Source: Sphaerochaeta globosa str. Buddy
Lineage (GTDB): Bacteria; Spirochaetota; Spirochaetia; Sphaerochaetales; Sphaerochaetaceae
Length of the DNA stretch: 64,000 bases
Reading direction: 5' to 3'
Assembly: GCF_000190435.1 (NCBI RefSeq)
Contig: NC_015152.1
Location: forward strand, 1,432,458 to 1,496,457
A program made the position numbers and the translations under genes. Positions 33,477 through 41,216 of the stretch are shown piece after piece. Position 1 is the first letter of the stretch, and each line of letters begins with the position of its first letter. The notes below the pieces were generated by a model. That model did no database searches, had not been told where the DNA came from, and worked only from the letters and a program-made list of their open reading frames with translations.

Positions 33477-34109
33477 ATGAGCAAAGCGATTATATGCACA
33501 GGTGGAGGAGCTCCGAGTCTTCTCCCTTTTGGACTTATAGAGGATGGTGATTACATCGTAGCAGCGGATAGCGGTTATGATACTGCACGTGCATTGGGTT
33601 TATCGGTTGACCTGTGCGTCGGGGATTTTGATTCAACCCTCTTCCCATCCGAAATACAAAGCAAAGCCCATGAGCGAAGCCTGAGGGACAAGGATGAGAG
33701 CGACACCGAGCTTGCAATAAAAAAGGTACTGAGCAAAGGCTTTCAGCAGTATTTGCTGATTGGGGGGGGAGGGTTTCGCATGGATCACCTCTTTGCTACC
33801 TTTGCCCTATTCGATCTCTACGGACCGCCTGAAGCATGGTATACAGGATATGAGGCTGTGCATCTTGTGAGAGGGTACCAGCGTTTTGAGGGTCTGAAGG
33901 CAGGCCAGCATGTCAGCCTCTTTCCTGCAAGTTTTTCCAAGGATGTTTCGGTAACAGCGAAACAGTTGCAGTGGCCCCTGGAAAATTATCGGTTGTCGAT
34001 GGGAACCCTTTCTCTCTCGAACCGTACAACCGATACGTTTTTGGATGTATTTGCCAAGCAAGGGGGAATGCTCTTTGTCAGCTTCCCGGTTGCAGACAAG
34101 CCAAGGTAG
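33477..34109 (+). CDS. thiN: Thiamine pyrophosphokinase
   Basis: 210 residues. The family motifs ADSGYDTARALG, VGDFDS, DKDESDTELAIKKVL and GGGGFRMDH (metal and thiamine/ATP site) are in order, followed by a beta domain with LSLSNRTTDTFLDV. It converts thiamine and ATP to thiamine pyrophosphate in the cytoplasm. Divergent from the DUF1015 gene and followed after 16 bases by a small membrane protein gene. No TPP riboswitch is seen upstream. The start ATG at 33477 lacks a strong ribosome site (GTGAGAAAAT). Confidence 0.9.
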   Translation: MSKAIICTGGGAPSLLPFGLIEDGDYIVAADSGYDTARALGLSVDLCVGDFDSTLFPSEIQSKAHERSLRDKDESDTELAIKKVLSKGFQQYLLIGGGGFRMDHLFATFALFDLYGPPEAWYTGYEAVHLVRGYQRFEGLKAGQHVSLFPASFSKDVSVTAKQLQWPLENYRLSMGTLSLSNRTTDTFLDVFAKQGGMLFVSFPVADKPR

Positions 34110-34119
34110 ATGGTATTCT
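34090..34119 (+). promoter_or_regulatory. Predicted promoter of the small membrane protein-aroH pair
   Basis: TTGCAG (34090-34095), 18 bases, TATTCT (34114-34119), 6 bases before the ATG at 34126; overlaps the end of thiN. Implies a leaderless transcript. Confidence 0.35.
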
Positions 34120-34125
34120 CTGTCT

Positions 34126-34467
34126 ATGTTGCAGACCAGACGCTTGCTGGCGTTCTCCAGCCGGGTACATACCTACACACTCCTGTTATATCTATTTTTC
34201 TTTCTTGTGTACTTGTTGGGCAGTTTTTTTTCTGTGACAGAAAACTTTGTTTCCCTTCTCCAATTTTTCTTGTATTTCATCAGCTGGACCAGTTTGTTGT
34301 TCGGCTTCTGGATATTGGTCTTTTCCTGTATTGTGTGGGCGGCGGACCGGGTATTCCCGCTTTCTGCCGTGCTGCTGACTATGGTAAGAATGCTCTGCAT
34401 ACTTGCCTTGAGTTTTGTGGTAGCCATTTTGGAGACCTTGTTCCAGCGAGGTCTGATCGTCAGTTGA
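34126..34467 (+). CDS. Small membrane protein of unknown function
   Basis: 113 residues with three strongly hydrophobic segments (TLLLYLFFFLVYLLGSFF; LLQFFLYFISWTSLLFGFWILVFSCIVW; LLTMVRMLCILALSFVVAILE) after a short basic N-terminus (MLQTRRLLAFSSR). No family recognised. No Shine-Dalgarno site precedes the ATG; a predicted -10 box ends 6 bases upstream. An overlapping frame (from 34110) has no membrane or protein-like pattern and is rejected. aroH begins 12 bases after its stop, so they probably share a transcript. Confidence 0.6.
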   Translation: MLQTRRLLAFSSRVHTYTLLLYLFFFLVYLLGSFFSVTENFVSLLQFFLYFISWTSLLFGFWILVFSCIVWAADRVFPLSAVLLTMVRMLCILALSFVVAILETLFQRGLIVS

Positions 34468-34479
34468 GTGAGGAGTAGT

Positions 34480-34848
34480 ATGCAAGAACCAACCATATGT
34501 GCCATTCGTGGAGCAATCTGTGTAGAGCGTGATGAACCGGCTCTCATTGAGGCTGCCGCCTGTAAGCTCTATGCATCCATTCTTGAACAAAATGGACTAT
34601 CCGAGACAAATGTTGTGAGTTTGCTCATCACCCAGACCAGTGATTTGAAGAGCAGGAATCCAGCAACCGGGCTTCGTAAAGGGGGCTATTGCAGCAGTAC
34701 CCCTCTGTTTTGTATGCAAGAGTTGGAAATCGACGGAATGCTTGGTAAGGTTATCCGCATGCTTCTCATACTGAATTACCATTCAAAGCATACTAAGCCG
34801 GTATTCCTGGATGGGGCTGAGCGTCTGCGTCCCGATTTATTGAAATAA
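34480..34848 (+). CDS. aroH: Chorismate mutase, AroH class
   Basis: 122 residues, the trimeric AroH type known from Bacillus. Active-site contexts are kept: AIRGAICVERDEP (Arg near residue 10), NPATGLRKGGY (Arg equivalent to Arg63), FCMQELEIDGMLGKVIRMLLIL (Cys75, Glu78 and Arg90 equivalents) and the C-terminal LRPDL. The Tyr108 position reads Phe (PVFLDGAERLRPDL). It converts chorismate to prephenate for Phe and Tyr synthesis. ATG at 34480 follows GAGGAG. It is followed by 203 bases without a gene before tctC. Confidence 0.93.
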   Translation: MQEPTICAIRGAICVERDEPALIEAAACKLYASILEQNGLSETNVVSLLITQTSDLKSRNPATGLRKGGYCSSTPLFCMQELEIDGMLGKVIRMLLILNYHSKHTKPVFLDGAERLRPDLLK

Positions 34849-34886
34849 CTAAAAAAATTCTCACTCTATGGCATTTTATTGTACAA

Positions 34887-34912
34887 CAATATGTAAATTT
34901 ACAATCATATTG
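34887..34912. promoter_or_regulatory. Nested inverted repeat upstream of the tct operon, candidate operator
   Basis: CAATATG (34887-34893) and CATATTG (34906-34912) are perfect arms. Between and overlapping them lies a perfect 12-base palindrome TGTAAATTTACA (34892-34903). The surrounding 203-base gap (34849-35051) is very AT-rich and holds a TATAAT near 34958 without a good -35 box. The LacI-type regulator at the end of the operon is a candidate ligand-responsive binder. Confidence 0.35.
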
Positions 34913-35051
34913 GTAAAAAGTTATGTCAATTACTCATTATTAATCCATAAGTTAGCTATAATGATGATAAATATTTGGATGAATATTGCATAAATATTTA
35001 AAAACAAGCATAATAATTGATAATTTACACATAATTCTTTAGGAGGCTCCA

Positions 35052-36080
35052 ATGCATCGTCGTATTGTTATCGCTCTCATGCTCGTCTGTACCTTGGGTC
35101 TGTTTGCAACAGGGGTTGCTGAAAACGAGGAAAACGCGTATCCACAGAAACCTATCACCATGATAGTTCCGTATGGTGCAGGAGGTACTACAGACATCAG
35201 TGGAAGACAGTTGGCCATACAGTTGGAAAAACACCTCGGCAAAAGTATTACCGTAATCAATCAGGGTGGGGCAAGCGGTTCCATTGGAGCGAGAACAGTT
35301 CTGGATGCAAAGAGTGACGGGTACACCGTTCTCTTCACCGCAGAGTCATTGGGCACCCAGCGTGTCATGGGCCTCAGTGAAATGAGTTACGATGATTTCG
35401 TTCCCATCATGGTGGCTGTCAATGACCCAAAAGTCATCGTTGTACACAAGGACTCTCCGTATCAGACGCTTGAGGATTTGGTGAATGACATAAAGAACCG
35501 ACCTGGTAAGGTGAAAATGTCCTATACAGGCCCCGGTGGCTCTGGACACGTTCAGGCCCTCATCTACAACAAAATGGGGTTGGATATGGCTTTGACTGCC
35601 TACCCGGGTGGAGCTGATTGCATTGTGGCTGTGTTGGGCAAGCAAGTTGAATTTACCAATTCAAACTACTCTACGGTGACCGGATACCTCGAAAGCGGGG
35701 ATCTTAAATTGCTGGGTATTTCTGCGTTGCAGAGACTTGCAGCTCATCCCGAGGTTCCAACGCTGTCGGAAATTCTGGTCGGCTCTGAGAAGTATCTGGA
35801 TAATCCCTTTACACCGCTCTCCTTGCTGGTAAAGGCCGATGTTCCTGCTTCGGTGGTTGATGCTTTGCGTTCTGCGGCCAAGAAAGCTGTGCAAGAACAG
35901 GGATGGAAGGATTTTGTAGCAGCCAACTCTTTGGATAAACTCTATGAGAAATATCCCGATGAAGATTCCATGCGCTCTTTCTATGCAGAATGGGAGTCAC
36001 TTGTTTCTTGGCTGTTGTATGACAATGGGGCTGCAAAAATCAGTCCTGAAAAGTTCGGTATCAAGAAATTGGATTATTAG
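35052..36080 (+). CDS. tctC: Tripartite tricarboxylate transporter substrate-binding protein
   Basis: 342 residues. A signal peptide (about 1-23, ending FATGVA) is followed by YPQKPITMIVPYGAGGTTDISGR, the Bug/TctC signature, then VINQGGASGSIGARTV and GPGGSGHVQALIYN. It binds the substrate outside the cytoplasmic membrane and hands it to TctAB; family ligands are mostly carboxylates, and the ligand here is unknown. AGGAGG lies 6 bases before the ATG. It heads tctC-tctB-tctA-aroA homologue-lacI, all closely spaced. Confidence 0.93.
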   Translation: MHRRIVIALMLVCTLGLFATGVAENEENAYPQKPITMIVPYGAGGTTDISGRQLAIQLEKHLGKSITVINQGGASGSIGARTVLDAKSDGYTVLFTAESLGTQRVMGLSEMSYDDFVPIMVAVNDPKVIVVHKDSPYQTLEDLVNDIKNRPGKVKMSYTGPGGSGHVQALIYNKMGLDMALTAYPGGADCIVAVLGKQVEFTNSNYSTVTGYLESGDLKLLGISALQRLAAHPEVPTLSEILVGSEKYLDNPFTPLSLLVKADVPASVVDALRSAAKKAVQEQGWKDFVAANSLDKLYEKYPDEDSMRSFYAEWESLVSWLLYDNGAAKISPEKFGIKKLDY

Positions 36081-36088
36081 GAGCTTGC

Positions 36089-36532
36089 ATGGCAACGCAT
36101 CAGAAACGCAGTACGACCTTTTTTGAAGGGATTGGATTCCTTCTTCTTGCTTGTGGTCTTTGTGTATATGCACTTGTACATCATATGCAAGCAGACATTG
36201 AGTGGAGACAATCCCCGTATCTATTCCCCCTGTTGATTGCCTTATTCTTGCTTCCCCTTTCCCTGTCAATAATGAGACAGGGTTTGGGGGAATCTGCACA
36301 CAAAGATGAAGAATTCCAAGGTAAGCCAACCTTGGTCATGATCTTGGCAACAACACTGTATATAGCAAGCATGGGGTTTCTCGGTTTTGTTGCCAGTACC
36401 TTTCTCTTTCTTTTGTGTATCATACGTTACTTGGGGGAAAAGCGATGGGCAGTGTCCATAGGTCTGTCTCTGGTATTCCCTGTGGTGCTGTATGTGCTTT
36501 TTGCCATGCTTCTGCATGTTATGTTGCCTTAG
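36089..36532 (+). CDS. tctB: Tripartite tricarboxylate transporter small membrane subunit
   Basis: 147 residues with four membrane segments (FFEGIGFLLLACGLCVYALV; SPYLFPLLIALFLLPLSLSI; TLVMILATTLYIASMGFLGFVASTFLFLLCII; VSIGLSLVFPVVLYVLFAMLLHV), the TctB layout. It is weakly conserved in sequence and identified by topology and position between tctC and tctA. Starts 8 bases after tctC. Confidence 0.88.
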   Translation: MATHQKRSTTFFEGIGFLLLACGLCVYALVHHMQADIEWRQSPYLFPLLIALFLLPLSLSIMRQGLGESAHKDEEFQGKPTLVMILATTLYIASMGFLGFVASTFLFLLCIIRYLGEKRWAVSIGLSLVFPVVLYVLFAMLLHVMLP

Positions 36533-36544
36533 GAGTGTGGAGTA

Positions 36545-38032
36545 ATGGCTGATCTGATGGGAATTCTTTCGTTTGCTTTGGATATTCGTTTTGTGCTTTT
36601 GGTTTTTGTCGGGTCGGTGGCCGGCTTGTTTGTAGGAGCGATACCCGGTTTATCGGTTTCCATGGCAACAGCCTTGTTGGTTTCGATTACCTACTCGTGG
36701 CAGACTAGCGATGCACTGGCGACCATAATGGGCGTGTATGTTGTTGGTGTTTTCTCAGGAGCGCTTTCAGCAATACTGATCAATATTCCTGGAGCTCCCT
36801 CCTCGGTGGTGACCACCTTGGACGGCTTTCCCATGGCAAAGCGTGGACAGGCGTATGCTGCAATGTCTTATGCTATCGTGTACTCTTTCGTAGGTACCAT
36901 TTTTGGCTTCATAGCACTGTTTCTCGTAGCAAAACCAATATCTTCGCTTGCCCTGCGCTTTACTCCGATGGATTATTTTCTGCTTGCCTTATTCGGGTTG
37001 ACCACCGTAGGCTCGCTGACCAGCAAACAATTTTCCAAAGGTTTGATCAGTGCAGCTTTGGGATTGCTTTTCAGTATGATCGGTATCGATTCGGTCATGG
37101 GTACTGCTCGTATGACCTTTGGAATACGCAATCTGCAGGCTGGTATCAACATTGTTCCGGCTTTGGTGGGTTTGTTTGGATTCTCTGAGGTCCTGATGAG
37201 CATCTCTTCTTCACTTGAAGACGGGGAAGTGAGTAAGGTATCAAAAACGCCTATTCGATTGAAAGAGTTGCTTCGCCATTTTCCTCTCTCTCTTTGGTAT
37301 GCCACTATCGGTGTATTTGTAGGAGCATTGCCCGGCGCCGGAGGGCCTGTAGCTGCCTTTCTGGCCTATAGCCAGGCCAAGCGGGTGGTCAAAAACCCCT
37401 CTGTACCGTTTGGTGAAGGAGCCGTGGAAGGCATTGTTGCCAGTGAGACGGCCAATAATGCCTGTATCGGGGGTGCTATGATACCCATGCTTACCTTGGC
37501 AATTCCCGGTGATGCGGTAACAGCCATTATTCTTTCGGTCTTTTATGTGCATGGTCTGCGTCCCGGTCCTATGTTCATTCAAACCAGTGGTGATATGTTT
37601 CAGGCCATTGTGGCAGGCGGTTTTGTTGGAAGCTTCTTTTTGTTGCTGCTGGGATACCTGGCTGCCCCGAGGATCAGCAAAGTGCTCACCATTCCCAAAC
37701 GGGTGTTGCTTCCCTTGGTAACTGTCTTGTGCGTCATTGGTTCGTTTGCAGCAAACAATAGGATATTCGATGTCATTCTGATGCTTTTCTTCGGTCTATT
37801 GGGTTTTGCCATGCGTCGTCGTTCCTATTCTGTAGCTCCGATGACACTGGCCATCGTACTGGGTGGTATGATGGATTCCAACTTCAGACGGGCTGTCAGT
37901 CTTGCTTCCAGCGAAGATCACGTGCTTTTTGCTTTGTTTGGAAGGCCGATAACGATTATCCTTCTCCTTCTTGTGCTAGGCACCCTTGTTTCAAACAGCT
38001 CTGTTTTTACGCGTAAGAGGAATCATCCATGA
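36545..38032 (+). CDS. tctA: Tripartite tricarboxylate transporter large membrane subunit
   Basis: 495 residues, about twelve membrane segments. The family signatures GLFVGAIPGLSVSMATALL, SAILINIPGAPSSVVTTLDGFPMAKRGQA, GALPGAGGPVAAFLAYSQAK and ETANNACIGGAMIPMLTLAIPGDAVTA are intact. It is the conducting subunit of a secondary transporter driven by an ion gradient. AGGAG precedes the ATG. Its TGA overlaps the next gene's ATG by 4 bases, tying the EPSP-synthase homologue to transport. Confidence 0.95.
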   Translation: MADLMGILSFALDIRFVLLVFVGSVAGLFVGAIPGLSVSMATALLVSITYSWQTSDALATIMGVYVVGVFSGALSAILINIPGAPSSVVTTLDGFPMAKRGQAYAAMSYAIVYSFVGTIFGFIALFLVAKPISSLALRFTPMDYFLLALFGLTTVGSLTSKQFSKGLISAALGLLFSMIGIDSVMGTARMTFGIRNLQAGINIVPALVGLFGFSEVLMSISSSLEDGEVSKVSKTPIRLKELLRHFPLSLWYATIGVFVGALPGAGGPVAAFLAYSQAKRVVKNPSVPFGEGAVEGIVASETANNACIGGAMIPMLTLAIPGDAVTAIILSVFYVHGLRPGPMFIQTSGDMFQAIVAGGFVGSFFLLLLGYLAAPRISKVLTIPKRVLLPLVTVLCVIGSFAANNRIFDVILMLFFGLLGFAMRRRSYSVAPMTLAIVLGGMMDSNFRRAVSLASSEDHVLFALFGRPITIILLLLVLGTLVSNSSVFTRKRNHP

Positions 38033-39321
38033 ATGTACAGGTAAAACCAGGTCCCCTGAAGGGGAAAATCCAAGTCCCCGGTTCCAAAAGTCATACCATT
38101 CGATCGGTATTGTTGGCCACGCTTGCCCAAGGGCAGACTTGCATCGAGAACCCGCTGGCCAGCGGCGATGGACTGAGTGCCTTACGCGCTGCACGTGCGT
38201 TTGGTGCGATTGTCGACCAAAGTCAGCAACGTTGGGTTGTGCAAGGCAGGGGAGGGAATCTGCTGGTTCCGCAAGATGTGGTGGATACGAAAAACTCGGG
38301 GACCACCACCTGTCTGTTTACATCGGTGGCCGCACTGGTAGATGGCTATACGGTTATTACCGGTGATGAACAAATTCGAAGAAGACCGATTCTGGGTCTG
38401 GTCGAGGCACTCAATACCTTGGGAGCGACTGCTTTCCTAACCAGACCGAAGCAAGGCTGTCCACCAGTGGTGGTCAAAGGTCTTTTGCAGGGTGGTGAGG
38501 TTTCCATAGAGGGAAAGAACAGTCAGTATGTTTCAAGCCTCTTGCTTTCAGCCCCGTTAGCCAAGCGCACTACCGTCATACATGTCCACAATGCACTGGA
38601 AAAACCCTATGTCCAACTGACGCTTGACTGGATGAAACGACTTGGTGTAGAGGTGGAAAACCCTGAACAGTACACTCGGTTCACCATTGAAGGGGGACAA
38701 AGGTATCACGGTGGGAATTTTCTGATTCCAGCCGACTGGTCTGCTGTAGCGTTTCCCTTGGTGGCTGCTGCAATAACCAACTCCGATCTGGTGCTTACCG
38801 GCCTGGATTTTTCAGACTCCCAAGGTGATAAGCGGATTGTAGAAATACTCACTTCGTTTCGGGCCAATATCCAGAGGCAGGGAGAAGGGGAGTTACGCAT
38901 TATGGGGAATGCTCCCTTGCAGGGTGGTTTGACGATTGATTTGTCCGACATACCTGATGCCCTGCCTGCGTTGGCCGTCTTGGCCACTCAGGCTGAAGGA
39001 CAGACGGTTTTTATCAATTTGGAACACGTCAGGCAGAAAGAAACCGACCGTGTTGAGGAAATGACTCTGAAACTGAATGCACTTGGTTGCAACCTGCGGA
39101 TGGAAAACGATTGTTTGGTAGTTGAAGGACCGACTCGGATTCAATCGGGTATTGTGTCCTCGTCGGATGACCATCGCATTGCCATGGCGCTCGTAGTTGC
39201 TGGTTTGGCTGCTCAGGGTGAGATTGTAGTAACCGATGCGCAGTGTGCCGATGTATCGTTCCCAGGCTTTTTCTCAAAATTGGCCGAATGTGGTGCTGAC
39301 CTGTCCATACAGGAGGAGTAG
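38029..39321 (+). CDS. EPSP synthase (AroA) homologue with altered active-site positions
   Basis: 430 residues, full length for the enolpyruvyl transferase family. Kept: PGSKSHTIRS (K20, S21, R25), NSGTT (89-93), the PEP-site Arg in RRRP (R119), NSQYVSSLL, SDIPDALPALA (D310), KETDR (338-342) and DDHRIAMAL (R383). Changed: the position of E. coli Arg100 reads Cys95 (GTTTCLF), and that of Lys411 reads Val409 (CADVSFPGFF in place of a K-S/T-x-P pattern). Both are important in known EPSP synthases. It may use a different substrate or may be weakly active. It is translationally coupled to tctA and followed by a LacI regulator, an unusual setting for aroA. Family membership is secure; function is open. 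Confidence 0.85.
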   Translation: MNVQVKPGPLKGKIQVPGSKSHTIRSVLLATLAQGQTCIENPLASGDGLSALRAARAFGAIVDQSQQRWVVQGRGGNLLVPQDVVDTKNSGTTTCLFTSVAALVDGYTVITGDEQIRRRPILGLVEALNTLGATAFLTRPKQGCPPVVVKGLLQGGEVSIEGKNSQYVSSLLLSAPLAKRTTVIHVHNALEKPYVQLTLDWMKRLGVEVENPEQYTRFTIEGGQRYHGGNFLIPADWSAVAFPLVAAAITNSDLVLTGLDFSDSQGDKRIVEILTSFRANIQRQGEGELRIMGNAPLQGGLTIDLSDIPDALPALAVLATQAEGQTVFINLEHVRQKETDRVEEMTLKLNALGCNLRMENDCLVVEGPTRIQSGIVSSSDDHRIAMALVVAGLAAQGEIVVTDAQCADVSFPGFFSKLAECGADLSIQEE

Positions 39322-39323
39322 CT

Positions 39324-40382
39324 TTGAATACCAAGAAAGTAACAATAACCGATGTTGCCAAAGAGGCCGGACTTTCCATTGCGACCGTATCGCGGGTGAT
39401 AAATAATGCACGCAATGTCGACGCTGCTTCTGAAAACTTGATTCGGGAGGCAATGAAAAAGCTTGGATATGTTCCTTCGGTCAAGAAGCAGAAGATATCG
39501 TTGCTTGCCATACTTGTACCAAACTTGGAAAACCACTTTTTTTCAGCCGTGGTTGAAGGGGTTATGAAGGAGGCGAATCGGGCACGTTGCCATGTAGTTG
39601 TGTACTCAGCGAATGGTAGTGCCGACCAGGAAGCCCAATGCCTAATCCAAGCAGCTTCCCTTGGCGTTTCGGCGCTTCTTTTCTGTCCGCTCTCCGACGC
39701 CGCCTCAACCTTGCTTCCAACGCTTTTTGCACCGGATTTCCCTTTGCTGATAGTGTATCGGAGAGACTATCTGAAACATGCAAATCATATCTATTACAAC
39801 AATGTGGAAGGAGGGTATCTCGCTGCCAAGTATTTGCTTAGAAGCAACCATCGGCATATAGCATTCTTCGCAAGTTTCTGGCAGAGTCCGATGGATGGTG
39901 TGGATCAGCTGATACCATACCTGGACCATCCCAACCGTGGCAGTTATTCCTCGCTTGACCGAATGGAAGGGTATAGGCGGGCTTTGGCAGAATACTCAAT
40001 TTCGCTGGAACCATCCCTGCTATGCATGACGGGCTATGATTTTTCCAGCGGCTATACTACAGCAAAAGAATTTTTGTCTCGCCTTTGTGACTTCGATGCC
40101 ATCATCTGTTGCAACGATGCAGTTGCCGCCGGCGTACTGCAAGCTTTGGATGAGCAGCGCATTGCTGTTCCCGAACAGGTCTCAATTCTCGGCTATGATG
40201 ACTCTTTTCTCGCTGAGATTGCCCGACCGGCACTCAGCAGCATCCATCAGGATCCGCGTCTTCTTGGAACAAAAGCATTTTTGCAGATATGGGAACGTAT
40301 GGCTGGTAAGCATGGTGGGGATATTGTACTCCAGCCAACTTTGAAGATTCGTAGTTCATCGCGGATGCGGGAGTTGCCATAA
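39324..40382 (+). CDS. LacI-family transcriptional regulator
   Basis: 352 residues, TTG start 5 bases after AGGAGGAG. N-terminal helix-turn-helix TITDVAKEAGLSIATVSRVINN with hinge residues (about 5-60), then a periplasmic-binding-protein-like effector domain (LLAILVPNLENHFFSAVVEGV, CNDAVAAGVLQALDEQRI, ILGYDDSFLAEIARPALSSI). It probably senses the tct substrate or a product and controls this operon; the palindromes upstream of tctC are candidate sites. Two bases separate it from the AroA homologue, so it is autoregulated if this holds. A hairpin follows its stop. Confidence 0.92.
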   Translation: MNTKKVTITDVAKEAGLSIATVSRVINNARNVDAASENLIREAMKKLGYVPSVKKQKISLLAILVPNLENHFFSAVVEGVMKEANRARCHVVVYSANGSADQEAQCLIQAASLGVSALLFCPLSDAASTLLPTLFAPDFPLLIVYRRDYLKHANHIYYNNVEGGYLAAKYLLRSNHRHIAFFASFWQSPMDGVDQLIPYLDHPNRGSYSSLDRMEGYRRALAEYSISLEPSLLCMTGYDFSSGYTTAKEFLSRLCDFDAIICCNDAVAAGVLQALDEQRIAVPEQVSILGYDDSFLAEIARPALSSIHQDPRLLGTKAFLQIWERMAGKHGGDIVLQPTLKIRSSSRMRELP

Positions 40383-40412
40383 AAAGGGCATACCAGAAAT
40401 TTCTGATATGCC
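40382..40412 (-). terminator. Hairpin terminator after tRNA-Thr (possibly also lacI)
   Basis: GGCATATCAGAAA and TTTCTGGTATGCC form a stem (40387-40412, one mismatch) followed on the minus strand by a T run. It ends tRNA-Thr transcription; on the plus strand the T run is poor, so it may act only weakly for lacI. Confidence 0.7.
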
Positions 40413-40419
40413 GTTTGAG

Positions 40420-40491
40420 AGCCGACTGTCAGGATTGAACTGACGACCCCGAGATTACAAGTCACGTGCTCTACCGCTGAGCTAAGTCGGC
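40420..40491 (-). tRNA. tRNA-Thr (anticodon TGT)
   Basis: Read on the minus strand: acceptor GCCGACT paired with AGTCGGC, D stem GCTC/GAGC, anticodon loop CTTGTAA (TGT, Thr), T arm GTCAG-TTCAATC-CTGAC. The anticodon stem has one T-T mismatch. CCA is not encoded. Confidence 0.95.
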
Positions 40492-40503
40492 TTGGACTGT
40501 TGC

Positions 40504-40532
40504 AATATACCGGCAGAAAAACTCTCTGTCAA
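40504..40532 (-). promoter_or_regulatory. Promoter of tRNA-Thr
   Basis: Minus strand TTGACA (40527-40532), 17 bases, TATATT (40504-40509), 12 bases before the mature 5' end. Near-consensus sigma-70 type. Confidence 0.8.
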
Positions 40533-40576
40533 GTCGTGTGAAAAAGTCTGTGATACCAGTTTTTTTTCAACAGCGG

Positions 40577-40605
40577 TTGACAAAAGATATAATAGTTTGT
40601 AATGT
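40577..40605 (+). promoter_or_regulatory. Promoter of tRNA-Tyr
   Basis: TTGACA (40577-40582), 17 bases, TAATGT (40600-40605) with a TG-like extension; 18 bases before the tRNA. A TATAAT at 40588-40593 is too close to this -35 box to pair with it. Confidence 0.6.
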
Positions 40606-40623
40606 ACCTTTGTCTTTTGGCAT

Positions 40624-40705
40624 GGAGAGGTTCCCGAGCGGCCAAAGGGGGCAGACTGTAAATCTGTTGGTTACACCTTCGAAGGTTCGAATCCTTCTCT
40701 CTCCA
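40624..40705 (+). tRNA. tRNA-Tyr (anticodon GTA)
   Basis: Acceptor GGAGAGG with TCTCTCC, long variable arm, anticodon loop CTGTAAA (GTA, Tyr), T arm GAAGG-TTCGAAT-CCTTC, discriminator A. CCA is not encoded. Closely resembles bacterial class II tRNA-Tyr. Confidence 0.96.
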
Positions 40706-40709
40706 CTTG

Positions 40710-40740
40710 GAGGCCTTCTTCTTTGAGGAAGGCCTCTTTT
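40710..40740 (+). terminator. Terminator after tRNA-Tyr
   Basis: GAGGCCTTCTTC, loop TTT, GAGGAAGGCCTC, then TTTT: an 11-of-12 base stem right after the tRNA. Confidence 0.85.
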
Positions 40741-40767
40741 CCGTTGTCTATGAAGAAAGAGGTGCTA

Positions 40768-41208
40768 ATGCGTTGTTTTTATGAGAAAGGTCTGGCATTT
40801 ACCTGTGTTCAAGGTTGCAACTATTGTTGCAGTTGTGAGCCGGGTTATGTATTCCTTTCTCAAGAGGATCTGGAAAAACTATGCGCCTTTACTTCGATGC
40901 AAGAGGATCAGTTCATCCGCACCTATTGTCGTCTGGTAAACATGGGAGCCTTTCACATGGTCAGTTTACTGGAGAGAGAGAATTACGACTGTATTTTCCT
41001 TACGAAACAGGGTTGCTCGGTCTATAACGCACGGCCTAGGCAATGTCGCACCTATCCTTTCTGGAGGAGCGTAATGGAAAACGAAGAGAGTTGGGAAGCA
41101 GAGAAGGCATCGTGCCCTGGAATCGGTAAAGGCAAGGTTTACTCGAAGGCGGAAATCGATGAGATTCTTCGTCAGCAGACCGGTCAAGAACCGATTATCC
41201 GTTTGTAG
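40768..41208 (+). CDS. YkgJ-family cysteine-cluster protein
   Basis: 146 residues. Cys pattern typical of the family: CVQGCNYCCSCEPGYVFLS near the N-terminus and CIFLTKQGCSVYNARPRQCRTYPFW near the middle, later CPGIGKGK. These cysteines are thought to bind zinc or an Fe-S cluster; the cellular role is unknown. The ATG at 40768 is chosen because AGAGG lies 5 bases upstream; earlier in-frame starts overlap the tRNA terminator. It precedes dnaG by 8 bases and is probably cotranscribed with dnaG-rpoD. Confidence 0.85.
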   Translation: MRCFYEKGLAFTCVQGCNYCCSCEPGYVFLSQEDLEKLCAFTSMQEDQFIRTYCRLVNMGAFHMVSLLERENYDCIFLTKQGCSVYNARPRQCRTYPFWRSVMENEESWEAEKASCPGIGKGKVYSKAEIDEILRQQTGQEPIIRL

Positions 41209-41216
41209 GGTATTCC

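Noticed and set aside
40588-40593. TATAAT as the -10 box of tRNA-Tyr
   Set aside because: It lies 5 bases after TTGACA and its own -35 position (40565-40570) reads TTTCAA; the TTGACA-17-TAATGT pair fits better.
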